This document shows, piece after piece, positions 27,578-37,154 of a stretch of DNA of 64,000 nucleotides. Below the pieces are notes generated by a model. It had not been told where the DNA came from, made no database searches, and saw only the letters and a program-made list of their open reading frames with translations. Each line of letters starts with the position of its first letter. Position 1 is the first letter of the stretch. The position numbers were made by a program, and so were the translations under genes. This DNA is from Actinomycetota bacterium (GTDB taxonomy: Bacteria; Actinomycetota; Acidimicrobiia; Acidimicrobiales; Poriferisodalaceae): assembly GCA_014238065.1 (NCBI GenBank), contig JABABU010000051.1:104613-168612 (forward strand). Reading direction: 5' to 3'.

Positions 27578-27613
27578 CCTCGCATCTTTGCAGAATCGGT
27601 GGCTGAGCCTGTC

Positions 27614-28705
27614 TCAGTCATCAACCAGCACAACGAGATCGTCACGATGAACAGTTTCATGGATGACCCCTGGCGGAAGATCGTTCGTTCGGAGGCCAAG
27701 GGTTGACCGCAGCACATCGGCAGGCACTCTGACCAGACCCTTTGCGAACACCGTACCGTCGGTCGTGGTGATCTCGACCGCCGAGTCCGCTCCGAAGTCG
27801 CCGATGACGTCAACGAGCCCTGCAGGCAGCAACGAGGTCGCCCGACCAACAAGAGCGCCTCGAGCGCCATCATCGACAACGAGGGTTCCCTCTGGTTTGA
27901 CCGCAAACGCAATCCACAGTTTTCGAGCAGACAGCTTGCGGCTGTGCGGGTGGACAATGGTACCGATACCGGGCCGACCTTCGATGGCATCCTGCAACAC
28001 CCCGGGCCGGTCAGCGGCCGCTATCACCGCTCTCACGCCTGTCCACGTCGCCATCCGGGCCGATGCCAGCTTGGCCGCCATTCCACCCGAGCCGCTCGAG
28101 CCGCTCGAGCCCCCTGCCAGAGCTTCGAGGGTTCGGTCGATCTCAGTGATCTCTTCGATGAGAGAAGCATCTGGCTGCAAACGAGGATCAGCGGTGAGGA
28201 GTCCAGGAGTGTCGGTCAACAGAACGAGCAATTCTGCGCTGATCAAGTTCGACACGAGCGCCGCCAGACGGTCGTTGTCGCCGAAACGAAGCTCGTCGTC
28301 GGCGATGGCATCATTTTCGTTGATGACAGGGACGACCCCCATCTCGAGCAGCCGCTCAACGGTGCCACGTGCGTGCACATACTGCTGACGCACCATGAAA
28401 TCGAGTGGGGCCAGAAGCGCCTGGCCCGCGATCACACCGTGTCGATGAAGCACCTCGCGATACACACGCATCAGCTCGATCTGCCCTACAGCAGAGACTG
28501 CCTGCAACGTCCGCGCGTCACTCGGGCGGTCACGTCCGAGAATCTGCAGACCTGCGGTGACGGCGCCGGATGTCACGATCACCACCTCGTGACCGAGTCG
28601 GCGAGCGTTGACGACCTCGGTACAGAGCTTCTCTATGGCAATTGAGTTGACCTCACCGTCACCAGCAGTGACCGATGACGTTCCGATTTTGACGACGATG
28701 CGCAT
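27614..28705 (-). CDS. proB: Glutamate 5-kinase
   Basis: Phosphorylates glutamate, the first step of proline synthesis, feedback-inhibited by proline. The 363-residue protein starts MRIVVKIGTSSVT and has the amino-acid kinase domain (VIVTSGAVTAGLQIL, VPVINENDAIADDELRFGDNDRLAALVSNLI, LLTDTPGLL) followed by a C-terminal PUA domain (about 280-363). It begins 3 bp after obgE, so translation is probably coupled. Confidence 0.96.
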   Translation of the reverse strand: MRIVVKIGTSSVTAGDGEVNSIAIEKLCTEVVNARRLGHEVVIVTSGAVTAGLQILGRDRPSDARTLQAVSAVGQIELMRVYREVLHRHGVIAGQALLAPLDFMVRQQYVHARGTVERLLEMGVVPVINENDAIADDELRFGDNDRLAALVSNLISAELLVLLTDTPGLLTADPRLQPDASLIEEITEIDRTLEALAGGSSGSSGSGGMAAKLASARMATWTGVRAVIAAADRPGVLQDAIEGRPGIGTIVHPHSRKLSARKLWIAFAVKPEGTLVVDDGARGALVGRATSLLPAGLVDVIGDFGADSAVEITTTDGTVFAKGLVRVPADVLRSTLGLRTNDLPPGVIHETVHRDDLVVLVDD

Positions 28706-28708
28706 GTC

Positions 28709-29962
28709 TCAGTCCGGCTCGTATTCGAACTCGTGAGCCCCGATCACCACTATGTCTCCCACCTTTGCGCCGGCTTTCGCCAGTGAACGGTAGACGCCGA
28801 GTTCCTGGAGTCGGTGCTGAGCGAATGCCTGGGCATCGACGTCATTCAGATCGGAGAGTGCGATAGCTCGCACAGCCTCGCGGCCAATGACCTCGAACGA
28901 GCCGTCGTGACGGTGGATCAGATCGATGCCTTCCGGTGCCGGGCGATGGACGACGTAGGCACCGTCGGAGACCGGTTCGCTGGCGCGCGCATCTGCGACC
29001 ATTGTCAGTAGGCGACCGACCAGCTGATCGATTCCCTGACCGGTGATCGAGCTGATTGCCGTGCCAGCCCAGGCCGGCTGTTCTTCGTCCGCGACGAGCC
29101 CGAGCACGTCATTCTTGGTTCCGACAACCATCCGGGGCCGCTCAAGGAGATCGGGCCGGTAGTTGCCGAGTTCGCGAAGGAGTACCTCCTGCTGTTCGGG
29201 AGGTGAACGACCGTCGACTGCTGCCAGATCAACGAGTAGCAGCAGCACCCTGGCCCGTTCGACGTGACGAAGGAACTGATGCCCGAGTCCCCTACCCTCG
29301 GACGCGCCTTCGATGAGGCCGGGGATGTCGGCCACCACCATCTCCTGCTCGCCTCGTCTCACGACGCCGAGGTTGGGGACGAGTGTCGTAAAGGGATAGT
29401 CCGCGATCTTCGGTTTGGCGGCCGAGACACGACTGATGAACGTGCTCTTGCCTGCGTTCGGGAACCCGACGAGCGCAACGTCGGCCATGAGCTTCAACTC
29501 GACGTTGAACCAGGTCTCCTCGCCCACTTCCCCCTGTTCGGCGAACGAAGGGGCCCTTCGACGATTGGAGAGGAACTTCGAGTTGCCGCGGCCGCCTCTT
29601 CCCCCATGGGCCGCGAGCCATCTGTCGCTCTGATTGACGAGGTCGGCGATGAGGTTGCCCTCGAGATCGCGGATGACAGTGCCTTCTGGCACCTTCGCGA
29701 TGTGATCCTGGCCCGACCGGCCGTTCTTCTTTTTGCCTGAGCCGTGCCCGCCGTTGTCACCCCTACGGAACGGGTAATCACGAAATCCCAGCAATGATGC
29801 GACGTTTCTGTCAGCGACAAGCCACACGTCCCCGCCGTCACCGCCAGTGCCGCCGTCGGGTCCACCCATCGGAGTGTGAGCCTCGCGTCGAAACGACACG
29901 CATCCCGCGCCGCCGTCACCGGCCTTGACATGCAGTTGACACTGATCGACGAAGTCCGACAT
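28709..29962 (-). CDS. obgE: GTPase ObgE/CgtA
   Basis: Ribosome-associated GTPase in 50S assembly and stress response. The 417-residue protein has the glycine-rich Obg fold (VKAGDGGAGCVSFRREAHTPMGG, 1-158), the G domain (P-loop GFPNAGKST, switch DYPFTTLVPNLGVV, DIPGLIEGA, TKND) and a C-terminal OCT domain. It lies downstream of rplU-rpmA, the standard bacterial order. Confidence 0.97.
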   Translation of the reverse strand: MSDFVDQCQLHVKAGDGGAGCVSFRREAHTPMGGPDGGTGGDGGDVWLVADRNVASLLGFRDYPFRRGDNGGHGSGKKKNGRSGQDHIAKVPEGTVIRDLEGNLIADLVNQSDRWLAAHGGRGGRGNSKFLSNRRRAPSFAEQGEVGEETWFNVELKLMADVALVGFPNAGKSTFISRVSAAKPKIADYPFTTLVPNLGVVRRGEQEMVVADIPGLIEGASEGRGLGHQFLRHVERARVLLLLVDLAAVDGRSPPEQQEVLLRELGNYRPDLLERPRMVVGTKNDVLGLVADEEQPAWAGTAISSITGQGIDQLVGRLLTMVADARASEPVSDGAYVVHRPAPEGIDLIHRHDGSFEVIGREAVRAIALSDLNDVDAQAFAQHRLQELGVYRSLAKAGAKVGDIVVIGAHEFEYEPD

Positions 29963-30194
29963 CGGTGTCGAGGATACGGGTCAGTTTGGATTCCGTATGG
30001 AGATTGCGGTCCGACGACGAGATAGCAGTCCGATGACGGCGTTGCGTCGATTCGGCGACGCGCGAACCTGGCCCCGCCAACCACCGCCCGAAGGAGATCG
30101 AAGTCCAGATCAGAGCGACGACACTCGGCCGGTCGCTTCGCACAGAAACTTCGCGTCGAATCTGGGTCTGTGGACCCAGGCTTCTGTGGAACGG

Positions 30195-30452
30195 CTACTG
30201 CTCGTCGAGCAGCACGTCAACGAGCTTGCGGCCATGACGTGAACCGAACTTCACCTTGCCGTCGGCGGTGGCGAACAGTGTGTCATCGCCACCACGGCCA
30301 ACGTTGTGACCGGGGTGAATCTTGGTGCCACGCTGGCGCATGATGATGCCGCCGGACCGAATCGTCTGCCCGTCGTAGACCTTCACTCCAAGGCGCTTGG
30401 AGTTCGAGTCACGACCGTTCCTGGTGGAGCCGCCACCCTTTGTTTTCGACAC
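30195..30452 (-). CDS. rpmA: 50S ribosomal protein L27
   Basis: 85-residue large-subunit protein whose N-terminus reaches the peptidyl-transferase centre. The sequence [19 protein letters not shown] with [21 protein letters not shown] and [17 protein letters not shown] is diagnostic. Start is 4 bp after the rplU stop. A 232-bp spacer to obgE shows no further gene. Confidence 0.97.
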   Translation of the reverse strand: MSKTKGGGSTRNGRDSNSKRLGVKVYDGQTIRSGGIIMRQRGTKIHPGHNVGRGGDDTLFATADGKVKFGSRHGRKLVDVLLDEQ

Positions 30453-30456
30453 GAAC

Positions 30457-30768
30457 TCAGCCCCTCGTGATTCCGGTGATCTCGATCATCGTGTACTGCT
30501 GGCGGTGACCCCAGCGACGACGGATGTTCGACTTGTTCTTGTAGGTGAATCCGTTGATCTTCGGACCCTTTTCCTCGCCGAGGACTCGGGCCGAAACGGA
30601 GCTTCCCGACAACTGGTCGGGTGTGGACAGAACAGCGTCGCCGTCAACCAGGAGCAACGGAGTGTAGGTAACCTCGTCGCCCTCAGCTTTCGACAAGAGG
30701 TCGACACGGAGCGTTTGTCCGTTTTCGACCTTGGCCTGCTTGCCACCGGAGTTGATAACTGCGTACAT
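30457..30768 (-). CDS. rplU: 50S ribosomal protein L21
   Basis: 103-residue 23S rRNA-binding protein. ATG 30768 gives the family N-terminus [18 protein letters not shown]; the end [23 protein letters not shown] matches L21. The frame is open upstream but that extension is non-conserved leader. The 230-bp stretch between it and rne would be the place for an autoregulatory leader; I see no clear structure. Confidence 0.97.
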   Translation of the reverse strand: MYAVINSGGKQAKVENGQTLRVDLLSKAEGDEVTYTPLLLVDGDAVLSTPDQLSGSSVSARVLGEEKGPKINGFTYKNKSNIRRRWGHRQQYTMIEITGITRG

Positions 30769-30999
30769 AGAGATCCTCAGGTTATCGGGACGGCCACGCC
30801 TTCCCTCTGACGCCACGGAGCCTCTACCCCGCGCTGCAGGACAACTGTGTCTGGCCGACCAATCGCCACTGACACCCGCGCTCGTGGACGCGGAGAAGTA
30901 CAGCCCTTCGCGGAGCAATCTGCCCATGAGCGATCCGGCCACCCGATATTCACGGTGAGGGAACGGAAACCAGTTCGCCCTCACGTCGCGGACTCGCAG

Positions 31000-33033
31000 C
31001 TACGAAAGAGAGGTCCGGTCGAGTTGGACGCCGCGGCCTTCGCAATGCGGACACTGCGCCGAGACAGATTCGAGCAATCCTTCGCCGATGCGTTTACGAG
31101 TCATCTCGATCAGTCCGAGATCGCTGATCTCGAAGGCCTGAGTGCGGGTCTTGTCCCTCGCCAAAGCGTCCTGGAAAGCTCGCAGCACCTCTGCTCGGTG
31201 CTTTCGTTCTTCCATGTCGATGTAGTCGATGACGATGATCCCGCCGATGTCACGGAGGCGAAGTTGTTTCGCGATCTCGTCAGCAGCTTCGAGGTTGTTC
31301 TTGAACACCGTTTCTTCGAGACTCGATTTGCCGACATTCTTGCCGGTGTTGACATCGATGACCGTCAATGCCTCAGTGTGCTCGATGATCAACGACCCAC
31401 CAGACGGCAGCCAGACCTTGCGATCGACAGCCTTCCTCAGTTGCTCCTCGATGTGGTGCCGTTCGAACACCGGTAATGACTCTGCCGACGGGTCGTAATA
31501 CTCGATCCTGTCGGCGAGGGCCGGGGTGACCGTCTCCACGTAGCCCTTGACCTGTTCGTACAGCGCGCGATCGTCGATGACCACGCCGCGGTAGTCGCGG
31601 GTGAACTCTTCGCGGATCACGCGGACGGCAAGGTCGGGCTCGCGGAACAAGAGCGTGGGCCTCTTGGTGTTCTTGGCCAACTTCTCGATCTGCTGCCATT
31701 GCTCGTAGAGCCGGGCCACATCTCGGCTGATCTCCTCTGCGGTGACGTCCTCGGCGGCAGTCCGCACGATGAGTCCATGACCCTCTGGCTTGACCTTGTC
31801 GAGGATATTCCTGAGGCGCTTGCGCTCTTTGTCGGGCAGGCGCTTCGAGATGCCGTAGGTGGTCGAGTTCGGCACGAGCACAACGAAACGACCCGGTAGC
31901 GACACCTCGGTCGTGAGACGCGCTCCCTTGTGGCCGATCGGGTTCTTCGTGACCTGACAGACAATGTTCTGCTTCGCCTTCAGGAGTTGCTCGATACGGG
32001 GACCCTCGCGGCGACCACGCTTCTCGCGACCTTTCGCCGGTGAGACTCCTCCCGCCTCCTCGATGTCGTCCTGGTCGATCGTCACGTCGCCGCGATAGAG
32101 CACCGCGTTCTTCGGCGTCCCAATGTCGACGAACGCTGCTTCCATCCCGGGAAGGACGTTTTGGACCTTGCCGATGTAGATGTTGCCGTGGATCTGGGAC
32201 GCGTCGTCACTCGGACGGCTCACGTAGTACTCGATGAGCGAGCGCCCCTCGAGGATCGCTATGTGGGTCAGGTCATCGTGAACATGAACGACCATCTGGT
32301 AGCGGCCAACAGGGCGGCCCTTGCGTTCCTTTCCCCTCCGACGCTTCATCTCCTTCTCGTCGAGCTCGACTGGCGCGTCGTCGGTGATGAATTCGACAGG
32401 AGCCGGCGCCGCGCCTTGACGACCTCTGCCTCCATTGCGGTTCCTGTTGGAATTCTTATCCCCTCCGGAGGCGCCTGGCGCTTTCTGACCACCCTTGCCT
32501 CGGCCTCGGCCCCTGCCACCACGACGGCGTCGGCGAGGACCTTGTCCATCTGAGGACCCCTCGGTTCTGCGCTGGGCCCCTGAGTGTTGGCGCTGGCTTT
32601 CAGGTTGTGTCACAGCAGGCCTGCTGTCGCCGATCCGAGGACGCGATGAGCCGGCCACGGCCTGGGGTGGCGGCGGAACAGCAGGGCCGTTCGGCGCGGC
32701 CGGGTCATTTTTCTTGGCCGATTTGTCGGGGGCGGCGGATGCACCGGCCGGCTTGCGGGTTCGTGTGATCTTGGGACCGTCAGAACTCTTCGCGGTCTTG
32801 GAATTCGCTTGGGCCGACTCGGCTGAATCCGATGCGCCAACCTTACGTGTTCGCTTCACGACGGGGGCGCTCGCCGCTTGTTTGTTCTCTTGTTCGACCT
32901 GTGTCTCTGTTGATGTAGTTGCTTCAGCCGTACCGCTGACTCGGCGCCTGCGCCGCACGACCGGGCCTTTCTGGCCATCTTGGCTCAGGCTCTCCGTCTC
33001 ACCGACTTCGCCTTCTCTTGGGGATTCGCTCAT
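31000..33033 (-). CDS. rne: Ribonuclease E/G family endoribonuclease
   Basis: Central mRNA-decay and rRNA-processing endonuclease, 677 residues. The N-terminal about 210 residues are low complexity, rich in Lys, Arg, Gly and Pro (RRRRGGRGRGRGKGG), as in actinobacterial RNase E. Then come the S1 domain (DLTHIAILEGRSLIEYYVSR, GNIYIGKVQNVLPGMEAAFVDIG), the 5'-sensor region, and the catalytic DNase-I-like core (TVIDVNTGKNVGKSS, DIGGIIVIDYIDM, with the metal-binding Asp pair). The zinc-link CPHCEGRG is near the C-terminus. No long C-terminal scaffold follows. Confidence 0.95.
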   Translation of the reverse strand: MSESPREGEVGETESLSQDGQKGPVVRRRRRVSGTAEATTSTETQVEQENKQAASAPVVKRTRKVGASDSAESAQANSKTAKSSDGPKITRTRKPAGASAAPDKSAKKNDPAAPNGPAVPPPPQAVAGSSRPRIGDSRPAVTQPESQRQHSGAQRRTEGSSDGQGPRRRRRGGRGRGRGKGGQKAPGASGGDKNSNRNRNGGRGRQGAAPAPVEFITDDAPVELDEKEMKRRRGKERKGRPVGRYQMVVHVHDDLTHIAILEGRSLIEYYVSRPSDDASQIHGNIYIGKVQNVLPGMEAAFVDIGTPKNAVLYRGDVTIDQDDIEEAGGVSPAKGREKRGRREGPRIEQLLKAKQNIVCQVTKNPIGHKGARLTTEVSLPGRFVVLVPNSTTYGISKRLPDKERKRLRNILDKVKPEGHGLIVRTAAEDVTAEEISRDVARLYEQWQQIEKLAKNTKRPTLLFREPDLAVRVIREEFTRDYRGVVIDDRALYEQVKGYVETVTPALADRIEYYDPSAESLPVFERHHIEEQLRKAVDRKVWLPSGGSLIIEHTEALTVIDVNTGKNVGKSSLEETVFKNNLEAADEIAKQLRLRDIGGIIVIDYIDMEERKHRAEVLRAFQDALARDKTRTQAFEISDLGLIEMTRKRIGEGLLESVSAQCPHCEGRGVQLDRTSLS

Positions 33034-33048
33034 GGGTAGTTTCCCTTC

Positions 33049-33807
33049 TCATAACGCACACAGTTCTGTGTGCGGAGCCGGCGTCGCGTCGAACGGGACC
33101 GGTTCCCGTCGCGCGCCGTCCGTCTCAATCCATTGGTGAATTCGAACCGCGCCTGCCATTTCTAGGCCTGGAGCGAGGATCGGTACGAGCTCCGACGGTC
33201 GGACGAGGCGAGGTTTGGCTGCGAGATCCGCGACCATCACCGCTCCGTCGTTCCCTCCCCCCAGAACCTCCAGGCCCCGAACTGCCGGACGAAGATCGTC
33301 CGAGCGTTCCTTGCCTTTGTGGATGCGGGTAGACGGGAGTTCATGGGCCGAGAGGAGTTTCGCTACCGCTTCGGTGGCATCAGCCACGTCGAAACCGCGA
33401 ATCTCGAATCGCCAAGAACACGTCGTGATTGCTTGCTGGAGGGATTGCCCTCGATCGTCATTGAGCTCGATTGCCTGTACATCCATGCCCACGGGAAGTG
33501 CTTCGTCGAGCAGCGTCATCAGACCGGCCGGTTCCAGCTGGGTGCCAGTTGTCGGTCCGACGCCATCGAACACACCAGCGACGCCGGAGACGCCGGGGTG
33601 TACCGAGATGTCAAGGTATTCGCCATCCGACTCATAGCCGGTTGGCAAGGCCAGCCCGAAGCTGACCTTTGGTCGGGGTGAGAAGCCCTCCGTGTACACC
33701 ACGGGGAGACCCACCCTCCGTATGGCGCGTTCCCAGATCCTGGCCACGTCGCGGTGGCCCGTGTAACAGACCTTTCCGCGCTTGGTGAATCGAACACGCA
33801 GTCTCAC
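33049..33807 (-). CDS. TIGR03936 family radical-SAM-associated protein (DUF2344)
   Basis: 252-residue protein of a family always found with TIGR03960 radical SAM proteins; its function is not known. The N-terminus VRLRVRFTKRGKVCYTGHRDVARIWERAIRR and the EGFSPRPKVSFGLALPTGYESDGEYLDI segment are diagnostic. GTG 33807 follows GGAGG by 7 nt. It lies downstream of the radical SAM gene and 15 bp before rne. Confidence 0.92.
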   Translation of the reverse strand: MRLRVRFTKRGKVCYTGHRDVARIWERAIRRVGLPVVYTEGFSPRPKVSFGLALPTGYESDGEYLDISVHPGVSGVAGVFDGVGPTTGTQLEPAGLMTLLDEALPVGMDVQAIELNDDRGQSLQQAITTCSWRFEIRGFDVADATEAVAKLLSAHELPSTRIHKGKERSDDLRPAVRGLEVLGGGNDGAVMVADLAAKPRLVRPSELVPILAPGLEMAGAVRIHQWIETDGARREPVPFDATPAPHTELCAL

Positions 33808-33880
33808 CGGACGTCCTCCAGCGCGCGAACGCATGGGTCATCCGGACAACCGGGCATGGCGGTCGCTGGCAGGAGCCGCG

Positions 33881-35875
33881 TCATGCGCGTGCTCCGGTCG
33901 ACGCGGGCCGACCCGACAACATCACCGGTACAGAGGTGCCGATGGTGAGATCTTGACCTGTTCCCTGACTTCCGCCTGCGGGGGGAACAGGAGAGGCGAC
34001 GATGTGTTCGACGCCATATTCAGTGCACGCGCCACAGTCGTAGCAGGGCGTCCATCGGCAATCTTCGAGGCCGTGGCCGACGATTGAGTCCTGCCAGTCC
34101 TGCCAGAGGAAATCCTTGTGGAGTCCTGCATGGATGTGCTCCCACGGAAGGACCTCATCTTGGTGGCGGTGGCGCGTGACGTACCAGTCGAGAGAGAGAC
34201 CCTCGGCCTCCATCGCCTCTGTCCACAATTGCAGGTTGAAGTGTTCGCCCCATTCTTGGAAGACGCCGCCGGCGCGCCAGACACGCTCGATGACGCGGCC
34301 GATGCGTCGATCGCCGCGACTGGCGAGACCTTCAATGAGGCTCGCACGCGAGTCGTGCCATTTGAGCTGAACCCTGCGGTTCCTGCCGATGGCGCCGCGG
34401 ACGAGTTCGATCTTCCTCGACAGCTCGCTCTGGTCGTTCTGGCCGAACCACTGGAACGGCGTGTGTGCCTTTGGCACGAAACCGCCGAGCGAAAGAGTCA
34501 CCGATGCCTTCTGCGTGTACTGCTCTCCGATTTCGACACAGCGCTTCGCGAGGTCGGCGATGGCGGTGGTGTCGTCGTCCATCTCACTGGGGAGACCAGT
34601 GAGGAAGTACAGCTTCATCCGCTGCCAGCCTTGGCTGTAGGCGGACTCGACGGCGTCGAACAGATCGTCGTCACCGATGAGTTTGTTGATGACCTGGCGC
34701 ATTCGCCACGTTCCGGCCTCTGGCGCGAACGTGAGACCGCTGCGACGAGCGTTGGAGACTTGCGCAGCAAGACCAACAGTGAACGCGTCGACGCGAAGGC
34801 TCGGCAACGAGATGCTGACCTGGCCGCAGTTCAAGGGATCGGCGACGGTATCGCCGACGACCTGGTCGATACCAGAGAAGTCGGCGGTCGAGAGCGAGGT
34901 GAGGCTGACCTCGTCGTAACCGGTCCGCATGAGACCGTCTTGGATCATGGTCCTGACCTGATCGACAGGTCGCTCCCTGACAGGGCGAGTGATCATGCCG
35001 GCCTGACAGAACCTGCACCCGCGTGTGCAGCCTCTGAAGACCTCGACGTTGAGCCGGTCGTGGACCACCTCGGTCAATGGCACCAGCTGTTGCTTCGGGT
35101 ACGGCCACTCGCCGAGATCGGCAACGGTTCGCTTCAGCACCATCTCTGGCACGTCGGCATGACACGGATCGACCGCAATGATGTCGACGCCGTCGTAGGT
35201 GACCTCATACATCGAAGGGACGTAGACACCCTGGATCTTGGAGAGGTCCCGCAGCACGTCTTCACGGGAGTACTGCGGCTTGCCAATAGCTTTCCACCCA
35301 CGGAGTGCCATGGTGATGTCGCCGACGACTTCCTCGCCGTCGCCCATCACGAACACATCGACATAGTCGGCGAGAGGCTCAGGGTTGTAGGCGGCGTGAC
35401 CGCCGGCCATGACGATGGGGTGAGTCTCGTCACGGTCCTCGTTGCGGACCGGAACACCAGCGAGGTCAACGGCTTCGAGCACGTTGGTGTACACCAGTTC
35501 TGCCGCAAGATTGAAAGCGATGATGTCGAATGAGGCAGCAGCACGATGCGTCTCGAGCGAGAACAGCGGAACGCGGTTCGAGCGCATCTGCGCAGTCATG
35601 TCTGTCCAGGGCACGTACCCGCGCTCGGCAACAGCATCTTCCCGCTCGTTGAGGATCTCGCACAGGATTTGGATGCCCTGATTCGGCAACCCGACTTCAT
35701 AGGTGTCCGGATACGCGATGAACCAGGAGATCTTGCCTGCGCTGTGCTCAGGGGTCGCAGACCCGAGTTCGCATCCGATGTATCTGGCGGGTTTCTGTAC
35801 ACGCATGAGGAGTGGCTCGATGCGAGACCAGAGACTGTCGGTTGGTGATGCGTCCGTTGCGGACCGGAGGGTCAT
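33881..35875 (-). CDS. TIGR03960 family B12-binding radical SAM protein
   Basis: 664-residue protein predicted to bind cobalamin and a 4Fe-4S cluster. The N-terminal half has the SWFIAYPDTYEVGLPNQGIQIL region (B12-binding-like); the radical SAM motif CTRGCRFC gives Cys283, Cys287 and Cys290 (CxxxCxxC). The C-terminus has further cysteines (CRWTPCYDCGACTEYG) that may hold an auxiliary cluster. Substrate unknown; paired with the DUF2344 gene, with which it may modify RNA or a translation factor (inference from context). Confidence 0.93.
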   Translation of the reverse strand: MTLRSATDASPTDSLWSRIEPLLMRVQKPARYIGCELGSATPEHSAGKISWFIAYPDTYEVGLPNQGIQILCEILNEREDAVAERGYVPWTDMTAQMRSNRVPLFSLETHRAAASFDIIAFNLAAELVYTNVLEAVDLAGVPVRNEDRDETHPIVMAGGHAAYNPEPLADYVDVFVMGDGEEVVGDITMALRGWKAIGKPQYSREDVLRDLSKIQGVYVPSMYEVTYDGVDIIAVDPCHADVPEMVLKRTVADLGEWPYPKQQLVPLTEVVHDRLNVEVFRGCTRGCRFCQAGMITRPVRERPVDQVRTMIQDGLMRTGYDEVSLTSLSTADFSGIDQVVGDTVADPLNCGQVSISLPSLRVDAFTVGLAAQVSNARRSGLTFAPEAGTWRMRQVINKLIGDDDLFDAVESAYSQGWQRMKLYFLTGLPSEMDDDTTAIADLAKRCVEIGEQYTQKASVTLSLGGFVPKAHTPFQWFGQNDQSELSRKIELVRGAIGRNRRVQLKWHDSRASLIEGLASRGDRRIGRVIERVWRAGGVFQEWGEHFNLQLWTEAMEAEGLSLDWYVTRHRHQDEVLPWEHIHAGLHKDFLWQDWQDSIVGHGLEDCRWTPCYDCGACTEYGVEHIVASPVPPAGGSQGTGQDLTIGTSVPVMLSGRPASTGARA

Positions 35876-35981
35876 GGGGAGGAGATCGCCGTAGAGAGGA
35901 AGATCTCATCGTACCGTCAACATCGACATCAACCCGTCATCGTTTGGCACCAAATAATCACTTCTGGACAGGTTTTTGATC

Positions 35982-37154
35982 TCAGGACGAGAATCGGTGG
36001 GATCTCACGTTGATCACCAGTCCGATCGCCACGAACGCGGTGATGATCGACGAGCCACCGTGACTCATGAATGGGAGCGGGATGCCGGTGATCGGCATGA
36101 TGCCCATCGTCATGCCCAGATTCTGGAAGATCTGGTACATCAGCATCGACAGGACCCCGGCGCACACGAGCGTGCCGAACAAGTCCCGCGACAGCTGACC
36201 GGCGCGCAGAATTCGCCACATGAGCAGCAGATACGCGCTCATCAGCGGCAACGACCCGAACATGAAACCGAACTCTTCGCCTGCAGCAGTGAAGATGAAG
36301 TCGGTCTGCTGCTCTGGCACGAGCTGAAGGTTGGTCTGCGTACCTTGGAGCCAACCGCGCCCGGTGAGCCCACCGGCTCCGAGGGCAATCTGCGACTGAT
36401 CGAGGTTGTAGCCCGTGTCACCCAGGTCGGCGTCTTGGTCGAGAAAAGCCACGAGGCGGTCCGATTGACTCTCGCCGAGCAACGGTGTGCCGAAGAGCGT
36501 CTCCGCGTTGAACACCGTGACGATCATGATGATGCCGAGCACCGAAAGCACCGTGATATGACGAATCTTGGCCCCTGCGATCAGGAGCATGCCCATCATG
36601 ATCGCGACGTAGACGAGCATCGTCCCGATGTCGGGTTGCCGGAAGATGAGCACCATAGGGATGACGACGATGGCGATGGCGTTGAGCAACCCGTTCAGCC
36701 CCAGCCGTCCACCCTGATTCGCGGCAAACGACGCCAGCGTCACGATGACGACCAGCTTTCCGAACTCGGCAGGCTGCAGCTGGAAGCTGGGCAGCTGGAA
36801 CCATGCCTTGGCACCATTCACCTCCTTGCCGATGAACAGCACGGCAACCAGGACCACGAGGATGGCGAGGTACAACTGGGGTGCGAAGTCACGCACGATC
36901 CGATAATCAACCGAGGCAGCGATGACCATCGCAAAAATTCCGACGCTGATGAACACCGCTTGCCGGCGAGCGAAGAAATACGGATCGTCACCGTTGAACT
37001 CGAGCAGACGCCATGTCGACGAGTAGTTCATGAACCCACCGAAAACGGCGATGCCGATGGCGAGCGCGGGGAGCGTCCAGTCGATGTGCCGCAACGGTGA
37101 CTGCGTCGCCCTGTGGCGAGACCGATCGTTGAGCACCGAACGCTGGGGCATCAT
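35982..37154 (-). CDS. rodA: Peptidoglycan glycosyltransferase RodA (SEDS family)
   Basis: Multi-spanning SEDS polymerase that elongates glycan strands in the rod complex. The 390-residue protein has about ten hydrophobic helices and family motifs VNGAKAWFQLPSFQLQPAEFGKL, FRQPDIGTMLVYV, and ITGIPLPFMSHGGSS with the conserved GIPLPF...GGSS signature. It overlaps the stop of mrdA by 4 bp. Confidence 0.95.
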   Translation of the reverse strand: MMPQRSVLNDRSRHRATQSPLRHIDWTLPALAIGIAVFGGFMNYSSTWRLLEFNGDDPYFFARRQAVFISVGIFAMVIAASVDYRIVRDFAPQLYLAILVVLVAVLFIGKEVNGAKAWFQLPSFQLQPAEFGKLVVIVTLASFAANQGGRLGLNGLLNAIAIVVIPMVLIFRQPDIGTMLVYVAIMMGMLLIAGAKIRHITVLSVLGIIMIVTVFNAETLFGTPLLGESQSDRLVAFLDQDADLGDTGYNLDQSQIALGAGGLTGRGWLQGTQTNLQLVPEQQTDFIFTAAGEEFGFMFGSLPLMSAYLLLMWRILRAGQLSRDLFGTLVCAGVLSMLMYQIFQNLGMTMGIMPITGIPLPFMSHGGSSIITAFVAIGLVINVRSHRFSS